From Acidobacteriota bacterium (GTDB lineage Bacteria > Acidobacteriota > Terriglobia > Terriglobales > SCQP01), in NCBI GenBank assembly GCA_021789895.1, contig JAJYIU010000003.1:98271-162270 (forward strand): a DNA stretch of 64,000 bases, written 5' to 3'. Under the pieces are notes generated by a model, which did not search any database, was not told the DNA's origin, and saw only the letters and a list, made by a program, of their open reading frames with translations. Both the position numbers and the translations under genes were made by a program. Below, piece by piece: positions 9,332 to 18,610 of the stretch; the first letter of the stretch is position 1; each line of letters opens with the position of its first letter.

Positions 9332-10561
9332 TCAGTGGGTGGATGCGGCTTCCGTGCGGCTCGCCGCCGCGGCGCGGCGAAAGGCGCTGGCGTAAAATCG
9401 CCCGGCCGAGCGCCGCTGCGCCCGCAGCCTGCGAAAGATAAGAAATTGCCGATGGGCAGCGGCCCGCCGGCCGCCGGCGGCCAAGGTTCGGGCCAACAGA
9501 TAATGCGGAGCGGGCAGGCCGGGGGCGAGCCGCACCGCCAGGCTCAGATCGGCTAGCGCGGCGCGGCGCCGGCGAGCGCGCAACGACAGGCGGGCACGGT
9601 AATACAAGGCCAGCGCGGCCACGCGGGAATGCACCGCTCCGGGCCGAAGCCCGGGCCCGGCCAGCGCCAGGGTATGATTCAAGTCACGCCGGGCGGCGGC
9701 ATCCTGCCGCAGCAGCACCTCCGCTGCGCCGCGCTGGTAGCGGCAGCGCAGGCAAGCAGGATTGAGCCACAGCGCAGCGCTGTAGCGGCGGATAGCTTCC
9801 GCCAGCCGCCGCCGCTGTAACGCCGCCATGCCGAGCTCGAACTGGGCTTCGGCCAGACGTGGATCAAGCGCAAGCGCTCGCCGGAACTCGGCCTGGGCGG
9901 CGCGGGTTCGCCCCTGCTGCAGGAGCGCATCCCCAAGCAGCAGATGCAGCGCAGGCAGATGGGGATTTGCATACAGCAGCTGGCGCAAGGTAACGCGCGC
10001 GGCGTGGTTTTGGCCGGACAAAGCCTGCGCGGCGGCGAGATTGAACAGCAGGCCCAAAGGCGGCCGGGGTTGGCTGCGCCGCGCCCGGACCAACGTCGCG
10101 GCAGCGACGTGGTATTGTCCGCTATTGAGCTGCGCCAAGCCGAGCAATTGCAGCAGTTGCGCGTTATCCGGCTGCCGGCGCAGCGCCAATCGCAGTTGCG
10201 CTTGCGCCGAACGCCACTTCCGCACGGCAATATAAACCAGCGCCAGATCCAGGCGTACCGCCGCCGAAGCCGGAGCCAACTCGGCGGCGCGGCGAAGCGC
10301 CCGCGCCGCAGCGCGGTAATGGCCGAGGTGCTTCAGGGCATTGCCCAAATTTCCCCAAGCGGCCAATGAACGCGGGCGTAGCCGCGTCAGGATACGGCTA
10401 TCCACCACGGCGCGAGACCATTGATGCGCCTGCATGGCCATTATTTCATCGCGCTCCACGGCACGCACCCGCCGCGGGAGCGTGTGCTGCCGGGCAATGC
10501 CGAAGCAATGCAGCGGCTCAGCCGGCACGCAGGACAGCCATATCAGGAGCATCAGGATCAT
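9332..10561 (-). CDS. Secreted TPR-repeat protein
   Basis: The protein is built almost wholly from tetratricopeptide repeats. Examples are AWGNLGNALKHLGHYRAAARALRRAAELAPAS-like units and LLLGDALLQQGRTRAAQAEFRRAL, with about nine to ten repeats before a basic tail. TPRs are protein-protein scaffolds, so no reaction can be assigned. I chose ATG 10561 because AGGA lies nine bases upstream and the protein then begins with a signal-like segment (MILMLLIWLSCVPA). An in-frame ATG at 10630 would add 23 residues. The gene is convergent with GH3, 40 bp away. Nothing in its context fixes a partner. Confidence 0.75.
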   Translation of the reverse strand: MILMLLIWLSCVPAEPLHCFGIARQHTLPRRVRAVERDEIMAMQAHQWSRAVVDSRILTRLRPRSLAAWGNLGNALKHLGHYRAAARALRRAAELAPASAAVRLDLALVYIAVRKWRSAQAQLRLALRRQPDNAQLLQLLGLAQLNSGQYHVAAATLVRARRSQPRPPLGLLFNLAAAQALSGQNHAARVTLRQLLYANPHLPALHLLLGDALLQQGRTRAAQAEFRRALALDPRLAEAQFELGMAALQRRRLAEAIRRYSAALWLNPACLRCRYQRGAAEVLLRQDAAARRDLNHTLALAGPGLRPGAVHSRVAALALYYRARLSLRARRRRAALADLSLAVRLAPGLPAPHYLLARTLAAGGRRAAAHRQFLIFRRLRAQRRSAGRFYASAFRRAAAASRTEAASTH

Positions 10562-10723
10562 GGTCGGCCATCCTAGTTCAATCTTGGCTTGGATATTATC
10601 CAGTTCTTTTGCGGAAAATTCAGCGATCACCTGGCCGATCAGGCTGGAAGGCAGGATTTGGCAACCGGAGCTTTCATAGCAATGAACTCGAGGCGCGGGT
10701 GGCCGGGATCAACGATGCTGGGC

Positions 10724-10981
10724 GAAGCGATAAGCGTCGCTGGGCTTCGTTGTTTTTTCATGCTTTAAGCAAAACCTGCGGTTTTGCTATTGGCTCGGCA
10801 ATCCTCATGTACGTCCATGTACACTGCGGTTGCCTCGCGCCTCCCGCCTCGCTCTGCTCGCTTCTCCCTTCGCCTTGGCGTTACTGAATCGCGGAGGGTC
10901 GGGACCTGACAGGAAACCCCGACCTTCCCACTCGACCTCGGCATATCTAACTCCCATCGGTGAACTCGTGGGCCGCCGCTA
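10724..10981 (+). repeat. Dispersed structured non-coding repeat, copy 1
   Basis: This about 258-bp stretch fills most of the gap between the TPR gene and TonB receptor 1, and is clearly related to 63269-63560 in the same orientation. Shared blocks include CGCTGGGCTTCGTT, AGCAAAACCT, GGCAATCCTCATGTA, GGTTGCCTCGCG, CGCTCTGCTCGCTTCTC and TTCCCACTCGA. Internal inverted repeats are present: GCAAAACC/GGTTTTGC (10769-10787), TGTAC/GTACA (10808-10823) and GTCGGG/CCCGAC (10898-10923). No convincing protein is encoded. It may be a structured RNA, a palindromic mobile element or another family repeat. Confidence 0.75.
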
Positions 10982-10987
10982 AATGTA

Positions 10988-13900
10988 TTAAAAAGCTATA
11001 TGTGCGCCTAACTGCAACTCGCGCGGATCGCCCGTGCCGCTGATTTGGTCGAAGCTGCCGTTGCCCAGGCTGGCATTGGGGTTGTTGAAGTTCGGCTGGT
11101 TGAAGATATTGAAGGCATCGGCTTCAATGCGCAGTTGGAGGTGCTCGCCGAGCCGGAACGACTTGAAGAAATTCATGTTCCAGCTTTGATATGACGGGCC
11201 GATCAGGATGTTCCTGCCGGAATTGCCGAAATAGCCGGCGGGCGGGGTGTAAAACGGCCCGGCGAACCACATGTCCAGAGATTTGGGGTAACTGATGACG
11301 CCTGCGGATGATAGATCGGCGCGATCGGCCAGGCCGTGAAAACCGCTCAGCCCGACGCCGAATGGCGTGCCGCTCATGAAGGTGGTGATTCCCGACCAGC
11401 GCCAACCCCCCAGCGCCTCGCCTAAAATCCCATGCTGGTTCCGGAAGAACGGCAGGTCGTAATAATAATGGAAGACCAGCACGTTCGCGCGTCCGGTGCG
11501 CGCCCACTCGGCGGAGCGATTATAGGCATTCTGGGGGCCATCGGCGTTGCTCATCGCGTGGGCCAGGGTATAGGAGACTCCAAAGCTCAAATGGTGGGTC
11601 CAGCGCCGCTCCAACCACACCTGTAGCGAATTATATTCACTGGCTGCGTCATTGCTTTCAATCGAGATATTGCCGAAGCCTAAATATGGACGGAAGGGGT
11701 TCTCCGAAGTGCTGTTTTTGAAATCGGGATAGTAATCGTACACCTGGCCGGTATTGGGATCGGTGTATGGACCCGGCTGGTTATAGTTGACATTCCGCGG
11801 CAGATGGCTGCCGTGCGAGCCAACGTAACCAACGCGGAGTTGGGTATTGTTGCCGAAATTGTGTTCAATACCCAGGCTGTATTGCACATACTGATGCGGC
11901 TTATAAAACTGGTTGAGCGCCAACAGATTGGGTGCGGCGAGGCTGGCCGCCGTGCCGCCGCTGGGATTGTCGAGCGTCGGATAGCTGAACGAAACGTTCA
12001 CTGTCTGCGGGGAGCGTAAGCTGTAGCTATCGTTCCCCTGGTTGCGATAATAGCCAACCCCGCCGCCGCCGCGCAAAACGGTATCATGCAAGCCTGGCAG
12101 CCGCCAGGCGAAGCCGACGCGCGGCGCAAAACCGCCGTAATAAGTATGCGTGGTGGAGCGGCCTAACTGGGGAATCAGCGGAGAGCCGGCTTGGACCTCG
12201 CCATCATAATAGTCGCAGGTGCGCCCCGCGGGACAATACAAATTGCCGCTTTTATTCACCAGATATGACGTAGCCGGATTGTAGAGCTGCGGCAGCCAGG
12301 TCATGAAATTATTGTTGGTTTCGTAGGCGTGCGGAATGTACTGATAGCGCAGGCCCAAATTCAAGGTCAATGCCGGCGAGACCTTCCAATCATCCTGGAA
12401 AAATGGCTCGAACTGGTGATAGCGCCAATGCCCCATCACCTCCTGATTGAGTTCGCTATAGGAACTGGGAATGCCCAGTAGAAAATCGGCGAAGGGGTTG
12501 CCGGTGGATAACAGTTGGCCTTGAGAATTTTTGATGGACCAATTGCCATTGAAGGAAAACGAACCCTGGGTATCGCCGCCATTGGGCTGGTTCTTGATCC
12601 CGTACTGGTAATAGGCGCCGTAGGTGAAGGTTTGATTGCCCACGACTTGGGAAAGCATGTCGGTGACCGACCATTCGGGAGTATTCAGTTGATACGGCCA
12701 TTCGCCCACGTCGTAGCCGGTGTAACCGTCGTTAAAACTAAGGTGTGGAATTCGATTCAGCGGATTGTTGCCAAAGACGGTGGGGGAGTTGAAGCCGGAG
12801 GGCCGGGCATAAGTGCCTTCCGGCGTGCCTTTGTCGTACTTATAGCCAAACTGAAAATCCACCTCGTTCAGCACTTTCGGGTTCACGATCTGGGTCAGGC
12901 GGATGGCCAGGCTGTCGGTGGGAAGGATAAAGTGAGTGCCCACGGTGGGAAATCCATCGCCCGCCCAAAGGCTGGTGCTATAGTGCTGGCTCCAGCCTTC
13001 ATGGATGTAATGCAGCATGAGTTTCAGCGAAGAACTGATGTCGTAGTCGATGCGCGCCAGTTCCTGGTGATAAGCCTCCGGTTCGACCGTAGAGGTTACA
13101 AAGTTGTGGAAATTGTTCTCGCTGGCGGTGAAGGGCAAGGTTTGGGCGGGAAAGATGCCGGTCTGAATCAGCGCCTGGGCGTCCGGGCTGATGCAAGTTG
13201 AGCGAATCGTCCAACCGCTGATGCAGCCTGTGGGCACGCCCGCCACCTTGGAATTTAATCCTTTTTTCCCTTTTTGCTGCGCGCCCCAAGCCGAAAAATC
13301 GCCCAGCAGTTCCTGCGGGCTGGGGGTATGAGTGCTGAACACGTGGGGAGCTCGATACGAGCGCCACTCCTGACTATAGAAGAAATACAGTTTTTTCCGC
13401 TTAATCGGTCCACCCAGGGTGAAGCCGTAGTCGTTGAGCTTCAACTTCGGCCGAGGCTGGCCGGCCTGGTTGAGGAAGAAGTAATTGGCATCCAGCGCAT
13501 CATTGCGCAAAAACTCGAAGGCACTGCCATGGTAGGCGTTGCTGCCGCTGCGGATGCGGGCATTGATGACGGCCCCGCCGGCCGAGCCGTAAACGGCGCT
13601 GTAGTTGCTGGTTTTGACGCTAAATTCCTTGATGGATTCTTCCGACGGGCTGACGATCAGGTTATTGCGGCTGCCCAAATCAAGGTTTTCCGCACCATCC
13701 ACCAGCCACGCACCCGCCTGTTCCCGCGCGCCATTGAATGAAATGCCACCCAGGCCGAAATGGCCGATGCCGCGGAAGCCGGTGGGGCCGCTGGCGGCGC
13801 CCGGCACCAGTTGCGCCAAATCCATAAAGTTGCGGCCGTTGACCGCAAGATTTTGGATGTCATGCCCGTAGACCACGTAACTTTGCGTGCCGTTTTCGGT

Positions 13901-14275
13901 TTGCAAATTCACCGCCGTAGTTCGCACGGTCACATGCTGGGTCGCAGCGCCCAACTGCAAGCGGATGTTCAAGCCCAACTGTTCGCCGGCGTCCAAGCGC
14001 ACGCCAACGCGGGTGGTGGTCTTAAACCCTTTGGCATCGACCGAGACCCGATACGTGCCGGCGAGCAGGGCGGGGATCTGGTAATGCCCGTCTGCGTTAG
14101 TTACGGCCGGATTGCTGATGCCGGTGCCGACATTGACGGCGGCCACCTGCGCACCGGGCACCACGGCGCCGCTGGGATCGGTGACAAAGCCGGAAATGGT
14201 TGCTTGCCGTTGGCCATAAAGGCTGAGTGCTGCGGTCAACAACATGACGGGAGGAAGGAAACGTCCGAATTTCAT
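10988..14275 (-). CDS. TonB-dependent receptor with carboxypeptidase-regulatory-like domain (Oar type), receptor 1
   Basis: This 1095-residue outer-membrane protein has a signal peptide ending near SLYGQ. Next comes an N-terminal beta-sandwich (ISGFVTDPSGAVVPGAQV ... NADGHYQIPALLAGTYRVSV, residues about 25-110), then a plug domain (QNLAVNGRNFMDLAQLVPG, VDGAENLDLGSRN). A large barrel follows, closing with an aromatic terminus (LGAHIAF). Such receptors use TonB energy to import oligosaccharides or other large ligands. No SusD-like partner is present, as is common in Acidobacteria. GGAGAAG precedes the start. It is divergent from the sodium/solute symporter, and a candidate operator sits 77-90 bp upstream. 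The ligand is not readable from sequence. Confidence 0.92.
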   Translation of the reverse strand: MKFGRFLPPVMLLTAALSLYGQRQATISGFVTDPSGAVVPGAQVAAVNVGTGISNPAVTNADGHYQIPALLAGTYRVSVDAKGFKTTTRVGVRLDAGEQLGLNIRLQLGAATQHVTVRTTAVNLQTENGTQSYVVYGHDIQNLAVNGRNFMDLAQLVPGAASGPTGFRGIGHFGLGGISFNGAREQAGAWLVDGAENLDLGSRNNLIVSPSEESIKEFSVKTSNYSAVYGSAGGAVINARIRSGSNAYHGSAFEFLRNDALDANYFFLNQAGQPRPKLKLNDYGFTLGGPIKRKKLYFFYSQEWRSYRAPHVFSTHTPSPQELLGDFSAWGAQQKGKKGLNSKVAGVPTGCISGWTIRSTCISPDAQALIQTGIFPAQTLPFTASENNFHNFVTSTVEPEAYHQELARIDYDISSSLKLMLHYIHEGWSQHYSTSLWAGDGFPTVGTHFILPTDSLAIRLTQIVNPKVLNEVDFQFGYKYDKGTPEGTYARPSGFNSPTVFGNNPLNRIPHLSFNDGYTGYDVGEWPYQLNTPEWSVTDMLSQVVGNQTFTYGAYYQYGIKNQPNGGDTQGSFSFNGNWSIKNSQGQLLSTGNPFADFLLGIPSSYSELNQEVMGHWRYHQFEPFFQDDWKVSPALTLNLGLRYQYIPHAYETNNNFMTWLPQLYNPATSYLVNKSGNLYCPAGRTCDYYDGEVQAGSPLIPQLGRSTTHTYYGGFAPRVGFAWRLPGLHDTVLRGGGGVGYYRNQGNDSYSLRSPQTVNVSFSYPTLDNPSGGTAASLAAPNLLALNQFYKPHQYVQYSLGIEHNFGNNTQLRVGYVGSHGSHLPRNVNYNQPGPYTDPNTGQVYDYYPDFKNSTSENPFRPYLGFGNISIESNDAASEYNSLQVWLERRWTHHLSFGVSYTLAHAMSNADGPQNAYNRSAEWARTGRANVLVFHYYYDLPFFRNQHGILGEALGGWRWSGITTFMSGTPFGVGLSGFHGLADRADLSSAGVISYPKSLDMWFAGPFYTPPAGYFGNSGRNILIGPSYQSWNMNFFKSFRLGEHLQLRIEADAFNIFNQPNFNNPNASLGNGSFDQISGTGDPRELQLGAHIAF

Positions 14276-14719
14276 GTTGACTTCTCCACACTCTGGATTT
14301 TTCCCAGGTTTCCATTATCCTTAGCAGATGACGCATGTCAAGAAATATGAGATATCAGATTCCAGTCAGCGGGCTGATCGCCGGGCGGGAAGATTTGGGG
14401 TTCGGTCCTGTTGAAGTCCTGCCGCCGCCTAAGGCTATGAAAACAATGCCTCTGATATTCAGCTGGGCTGGGGGCAGGATGCAGCCTAAGCAAATGCGCG
14501 GCCCGGTTCCGGGTTGCAGCCGGCAACCGGCTGGCGGCGCCACCGACGCTTCCGGACAGTGCGCATACACTCCACCAACCGCAAGCTGGCGGCCCGGAAG
14601 ATCCGTGACAAACCGCGGGAATTCAGTTATGGTGACGCAAGTCAGCCCGCTGCCGCCAGGGTTCAGGCAACGGCATAAGCAAGCTTTTCCCCGGATCCGC
14701 GAACCTTAAGCCAAACGCT
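14276..14719. other. Divergent intergenic region between TonB receptor 1 and symporter
   Basis: This 444-bp gap has no convincing coding sequence. It holds the candidate operator at 14352-14365 and a second, weaker GATATTCAG element around 14453-14461. Both promoters (receptor leftward, symporter rightward) should lie here. Confidence 0.6.
14352..14365 (+). promoter_or_regulatory. Candidate operator upstream of TonB receptor 1
   Basis: ATATCAGATTCCAG differs by one base from the copy at 18558. It lies 77-90 bp upstream of the receptor start at 14275 and about 355 bp upstream of the symporter start. It is assigned only on recurrence of the motif at catabolic gene starts. Confidence 0.5.
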
Positions 14720-16201
14720 ATGACGGCCTCTCACTTTATTCTTCTCGGGCTGGTAATTTACGCCGTTCTAATGCTGGGGTTTTCCTCCTTCTGGATGCGC
14801 AAAATCCGCACTCCGGCCGATTACCTGGTCGGCGGGCGGCATTTTTCTTTCTGGATTCTGGCGGGCACAATTACCGCCGGCTGCATTGGCACCGGCGTGA
14901 TTGTCGGCGCCTCGGGCTTGGCTTACCGGCATGGCTGGGCGGGCAGCGTGTACCCAATCGCCTTGGGGCTGGGCACGGCTTTCACCGGGCTGTCCTTTGC
15001 CATGGCGCGGCGCTACAATTTCATGACCTTAAGCGAGGAGATCACCGCCTATTACGGCGGCAACCGCATCATCGCCGAATTTTCTAATCTCAGCTTGTTT
15101 TTCTCGCAGTTGTTCTGGGTGACGGTGCAGATTATGGGCGGCGCGGCAGTCATCGCCAGCGTCACCCAACTCCCGCTCTCCACCAGCGTTTTTTTGGCCG
15201 GGACCATAGCCGCCGGGGTTACCATCCCCGGCGGGCTGAAGAGCGTGGTATATACGGATTTCCTACAAGCCTTGATTTTATTGACCGGCTTTAGCCTCTT
15301 GAGCTATGAGGCGCTGTTCCATCATGGCGGCTGGAGCGCGCTGCGCGCTTCGGTACCGCCCGCGTATTTTTCCTTTCTGGGCATTGCTGCCTATGGCGGC
15401 TGGCAAGTCGCCGGGCTGTTGGTGGCATTAATCCTGGCGGTTGTCGCCGATCCCGGCCGGCGGCTAAGTATGTACAGCGCGAAAAAGGAAAGCTATGCCC
15501 GCTGGGCGATGGTGGCCGCGGGCCTCGTCGTCATCGCCTTTTCTACGCTAATCGGCATCACCGGGATGACCGCCTTCCGGCTCAATCCGCACCTGGCCCG
15601 GCCCGATGAAGCGATCCTATGGCTGGTTATGCATGCATTGCCGGCCTGGCTGGCGATGCTGGTAGTGGTTTCGATCACTTCCGGGATTATCTCCTGCACC
15701 AACGGTACGGCGATGGCGGCGAGCACCTTCTTTATTCGCCACATCTACCCATTGTTTACGCGCGGGCGCTTTCCCCGGCGGCCGCTGCTAACCGTCCGGC
15801 TGGCGCTGGTCGTGCTGTTTTTATTGGCCATGACGGTGGCATTGCACGCCGGCACGATTGTCGGGTTTGTGGTGAAATTTCTGCCGCTGACCATGAGTGG
15901 GGTGGCGATTATCATCCTGCTGGGCCGATTCTGGCGGCGCAGCACCTGGCAGGGCGCGCTGGCGGCGCTGCTAGTCACGCCGCTAGTCTCGCTGGCGGGC
16001 ATGTGGACACCCGGCCACCCGCCCTGGCTCAGCAACGCCATCACGCCGACCCTCGCCGGCGCCGCTGCGCAGATCGTTGTCAGCCTGCTCACGCCGGCCA
16101 AACCGCAAAGCTTCGAGCAGGCTGCGCGGATCATCGGCGCGGCGCGGCAGGCGCTGGAAGCCGGCGAGAGCGCCTCGACGGTTCAGGCGGCGGCGCAGTA
16201 A
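14720..16201 (+). CDS. Sodium:solute symporter (SSS family)
   Basis: The 493-residue protein has about thirteen hydrophobic membrane segments spread along its length, matching the LeuT-like SSS fold. Typical marks are YLVGGRHFSFWILAGTITA near the N-terminus, the third-helix region VYPIALGLGTAF and a loop YTDFLQALILLTG. Family members couple sodium influx to uptake of sugars, sugar acids, amino acids or vitamins. Here the surroundings (receptor, GHs, kinase/aldolase module) favour a monosaccharide or sugar acid, but that is inference. The gene is divergent from TonB receptor 1 and convergent with the aldolase gene, ending 31 bp from it. The C-terminal cytoplasmic tail (residues about 460-493) is Ala-rich. 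Confidence 0.9.
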   Translation: MTASHFILLGLVIYAVLMLGFSSFWMRKIRTPADYLVGGRHFSFWILAGTITAGCIGTGVIVGASGLAYRHGWAGSVYPIALGLGTAFTGLSFAMARRYNFMTLSEEITAYYGGNRIIAEFSNLSLFFSQLFWVTVQIMGGAAVIASVTQLPLSTSVFLAGTIAAGVTIPGGLKSVVYTDFLQALILLTGFSLLSYEALFHHGGWSALRASVPPAYFSFLGIAAYGGWQVAGLLVALILAVVADPGRRLSMYSAKKESYARWAMVAAGLVVIAFSTLIGITGMTAFRLNPHLARPDEAILWLVMHALPAWLAMLVVVSITSGIISCTNGTAMAASTFFIRHIYPLFTRGRFPRRPLLTVRLALVVLFLLAMTVALHAGTIVGFVVKFLPLTMSGVAIIILLGRFWRRSTWQGALAALLVTPLVSLAGMWTPGHPPWLSNAITPTLAGAAAQIVVSLLTPAKPQSFEQAARIIGAARQALEAGESASTVQAAAQ

Positions 16202-16232
16202 ACGACCTGCGGCGGACCGGCACGCGTCGGCT

Positions 16233-17279
16233 TCAGCGCCACGAGGCAAAAGCATCCATTTCCCGGCCGCGTTCAGCGGCAAGACGCTCCAATGCCGGCT
16301 GCAGCGCCAACCGCTCGTGGACGATGCCGCCGACTGCGGCGGCCAGTGCTCGCGGGTCTTCGTGCCGGGCGAAGGTAACGTTGCGGCCGACCATCACCCC
16401 GCGCACGTTGGCCCCGGCGCCCATGCCCGCGGCAAACTCGGCCAGCACCGAGGTTGGATCCTCGCGCGGCGGCCCGCCCAGCATGAGGATGGGCAGCGTG
16501 GTGGCGCGCGCCACGCGCTCGTAGCCTTCGCTGTAAGAGAGCTTGAGGTAGGTATAGGCGGAGGATTCGCCGAGCGCTGCGGCTGCGCCCACATCGCGCA
16601 CCAGAGCCTCCACGCTCTTCACCGTTTCATAGCCGCCATCGGCCTTGCGGCGCACGCTCATCGGCTCGAGAAAGGCATATAGATTTCGGCGATATAAATC
16701 GGTAATGGCTTGAGCGCAGTCGCTGATGGCCTGAATAGAAAGCGAATCGGCGGGGTCCAGGCGATACATCAATTTGCCGCCGTCAAAATTCAGCCGCCGC
16801 AATTGCCGCGCGCTAAAACAGGTGAAGCGATCGTCAATTTCGCCCGCCACGCCGGCATGGCCGCCGCGGTTCATGCATCCGACCAGCACCTTGTCGTCCA
16901 ACAACGACGGCCCGCCGGCTTCGCGCACCAGGGCATTGACGATCAGCACGTCTTCCATGAAATCGGTGGTGCCCATGATGCCGTCGCAGCCGGGCGAGAG
17001 CAGTACGCGCAAGGCGCGGGCAAGATAGCTGTGACGATCCCCCATGCCCAGAGGCTCGCCTTCCAGCGCCGTCACCCGGCGTCCGGGATGGTCGGTGGCC
17101 AGGATCACCAGCCGGCCGTCCAGCGTCAGGCGAGCGCGCCGGCGCCGGCGTTGCGCTTCGGCCAGGATCGTCTCCGGCCGCGTTACACGCACCTCGGTGA
17201 TCGCTTCGAACAGTTTTTGCGGCAGGTAATCCGCAGGATGGAACGTAGATTGTTTTGCGCTGCTGGCATGTGAACTCAT
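16233..17279 (-). CDS. Class I aldolase-like (beta/alpha)8 protein, Cgl0159 type
   Basis: This 348-residue protein matches the DeoC/LacD-like aldolase superfamily group named after Corynebacterium Cgl0159. Family blocks are LVILATDHPGRRVTALEG, CDGIMGTTDFMEDVLIVNAL, LVGCMNRGGHAGVAGEIDDRF-like text, FDGGKLMYRLD and SAYTYLKLSY, where the Lys could form the Schiff base. A phosphate-binding-like end reads TLPILMLGGPP and GVMVGRNV. It follows the PFP-type kinase gene by 23 bp, with GAGGAAA before its start, so the two probably act in sequence: phosphorylate a ketose or keto-acid, then cleave it to two trioses. The related Corynebacterium gene sits in an inositol cluster; no other inositol genes are visible here. 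Confidence 0.85.
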   Translation of the reverse strand: MSSHASSAKQSTFHPADYLPQKLFEAITEVRVTRPETILAEAQRRRRRARLTLDGRLVILATDHPGRRVTALEGEPLGMGDRHSYLARALRVLLSPGCDGIMGTTDFMEDVLIVNALVREAGGPSLLDDKVLVGCMNRGGHAGVAGEIDDRFTCFSARQLRRLNFDGGKLMYRLDPADSLSIQAISDCAQAITDLYRRNLYAFLEPMSVRRKADGGYETVKSVEALVRDVGAAAALGESSAYTYLKLSYSEGYERVARATTLPILMLGGPPREDPTSVLAEFAAGMGAGANVRGVMVGRNVTFARHEDPRALAAAVGGIVHERLALQPALERLAAERGREMDAFASWR

Positions 17280-17302
17280 GGCGTTTCCTCAAGCATAAAA
17301 AG

Positions 17303-18505
17303 TTAATCCGCCGAAGCAGTGGCGGAGATGCGCGCATACTGCGCGAGCGGGCCGCCGATCAGCGGCAGGACATACTCGCGGTAGCCGTCGCGGATGCCAT
17401 TGCCCTGTTCGCTGAGAAATTCCCCGGGCAAGACCCGGGTTTGGTTGGCAACGCGATCGAGCGGCACTGCCTCATAACCAACCTCATAGGGAGACTGGCT
17501 GAGCCGGCGGATGGCGGTCATGAACCCGCTGTGTCCCTTTAGCGCCCAATCCACGGCAAAGGCGCCGGCGGCTTCGGCTTCGCAATGATCGACAGGGGAG
17601 CATAGCGCCATCGAAGCGCGGCCCAGCAATCCGGGTTTTTCACTGCGGGCGCGAAGCCCCAACTCCCGGGTGACCAGTTCGGCCAGATTGGTAGCGACGT
17701 CCCCGGGCAAAGGATGGCCAAAACCATCGGTGGCGCCCTGCGCCCGGCAGAGCCCCCAATTCCGGCCCTGTTCATCCACTGCGCCTTCGGAAACTGCCGC
17801 TACCGCCCAGCCATAGCGGTCGAAAGCGGTCTGGACATCATCGAGGAAGCGCTGGCGGGCCAGCGGGCGCTCGGGGACATAAATCAGGTGCGGGGCGTCG
17901 CCGTCATGCTGGCGGGCCAGCAGCGTTGCTGCCGTCAGCCAGCCGGCGTTGCGGCCCATCACTTCCAGAATGGAAACCGGCGTCGGCAGGCTGCCGACGT
18001 CCATGCCCAAATCTCGCGCGGCCTGCGCTATAAACCGCGCGGCGGAGCCAAAGCCGGGGCAATGATCGGTGACCGGCAGATCATTATCAATGGTCTTGGG
18101 AATGCCCCCGCACGCCAGCGCATAGCCGAGCGCGTCTGCCGCCTGGTGCATCTTCAGTGCGGTATCCATCGAATCGTTGCCACCGATGTAGAAGAAATAG
18201 CGCACCCCGTGCTCGCGCAAGGCCTCGACCGCGGCTTGCGCTTCCTCAGCAGTGAGCATCTTGCGGCACGAGCCCAGAGCGGCTCCCGGCGAATGAACGA
18301 TCGCATTCCAGTGCGCCGGGCTCAATCCGCGCAAATCCGCATATTGGCCGCGCAGCACGCCCAAAATGCCTTGCTGTGCTCCCCACACCCGGCTGTGGGG
18401 AGCCAATCCGGCCAAGGCCCGTTGCACCGCCCCATACAGGCTGGCGTTGATGACCGGGGTGGGGCCGCCTCCTTGCGCAATGACGAAATTTCCGGTAGAA
18501 GACAT
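17303..18505 (-). CDS. Phosphofructokinase-family kinase, pyrophosphate-type residues
   Basis: The 400-residue protein belongs to the 6-phosphofructokinase A family, which phosphorylates fructose 6-phosphate or related ketoses. The phosphoryl-donor loop reads GGNDS (residues 108-112), with Asp where ATP enzymes have Gly. The catalytic loop reads PKTIDND (136-142), with Lys where ATP enzymes have Gly. Both changes are known marks of pyrophosphate-dependent or atypical members. The catalytic Asp of TIDND is present, followed by the substrate block EVMGRNAGWLTAA. It is the first gene of a two-gene unit with the aldolase, and divergent from GH92; the 105-bp gap holds a copy of the shared operator motif. 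The true acceptor may be a sugar other than fructose 6-phosphate. Confidence 0.87.
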   Translation of the reverse strand: MSSTGNFVIAQGGGPTPVINASLYGAVQRALAGLAPHSRVWGAQQGILGVLRGQYADLRGLSPAHWNAIVHSPGAALGSCRKMLTAEEAQAAVEALREHGVRYFFYIGGNDSMDTALKMHQAADALGYALACGGIPKTIDNDLPVTDHCPGFGSAARFIAQAARDLGMDVGSLPTPVSILEVMGRNAGWLTAATLLARQHDGDAPHLIYVPERPLARQRFLDDVQTAFDRYGWAVAAVSEGAVDEQGRNWGLCRAQGATDGFGHPLPGDVATNLAELVTRELGLRARSEKPGLLGRASMALCSPVDHCEAEAAGAFAVDWALKGHSGFMTAIRRLSQSPYEVGYEAVPLDRVANQTRVLPGEFLSEQGNGIRDGYREYVLPLIGGPLAQYARISATASAD

Positions 18506-18557
18506 AGGGATAAACTATAAAGCTTCGCGCCGCTCTTCAACCATGATCCGTACTAGA

Positions 18558-18571
18558 ATATCAGATACCAG
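18558..18571 (+). promoter_or_regulatory. Candidate operator between PFP kinase and GH92
   Basis: ATATCAGATACCAG lies in the divergent 105-bp gap, 53-66 bp before the kinase start (18505) and 40-53 bp before GH92 (18611). It could control both directions. It is the closest match to the consensus of the five sites. Confidence 0.5.
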
Positions 18572-18610
18572 AAACAACATCCCGGCAATCATCGCCTAGG
18601 AGCCATTCAC

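Noticed and set aside
10724..10887. Peptide-coding reading of repeat copy 1 and of copy 2 (similar stretch around AILMY-HIH)
   Set aside because: The similarity follows from the DNA repeat itself; frames are broken differently in the two copies and the base changes favour structure over protein.
14450..14463. Second operator copy (TCTGATATTCAG) before the symporter
   Set aside because: It aligns poorly with the 14-bp motif, so it is mentioned only as a weak element and not counted as a site.
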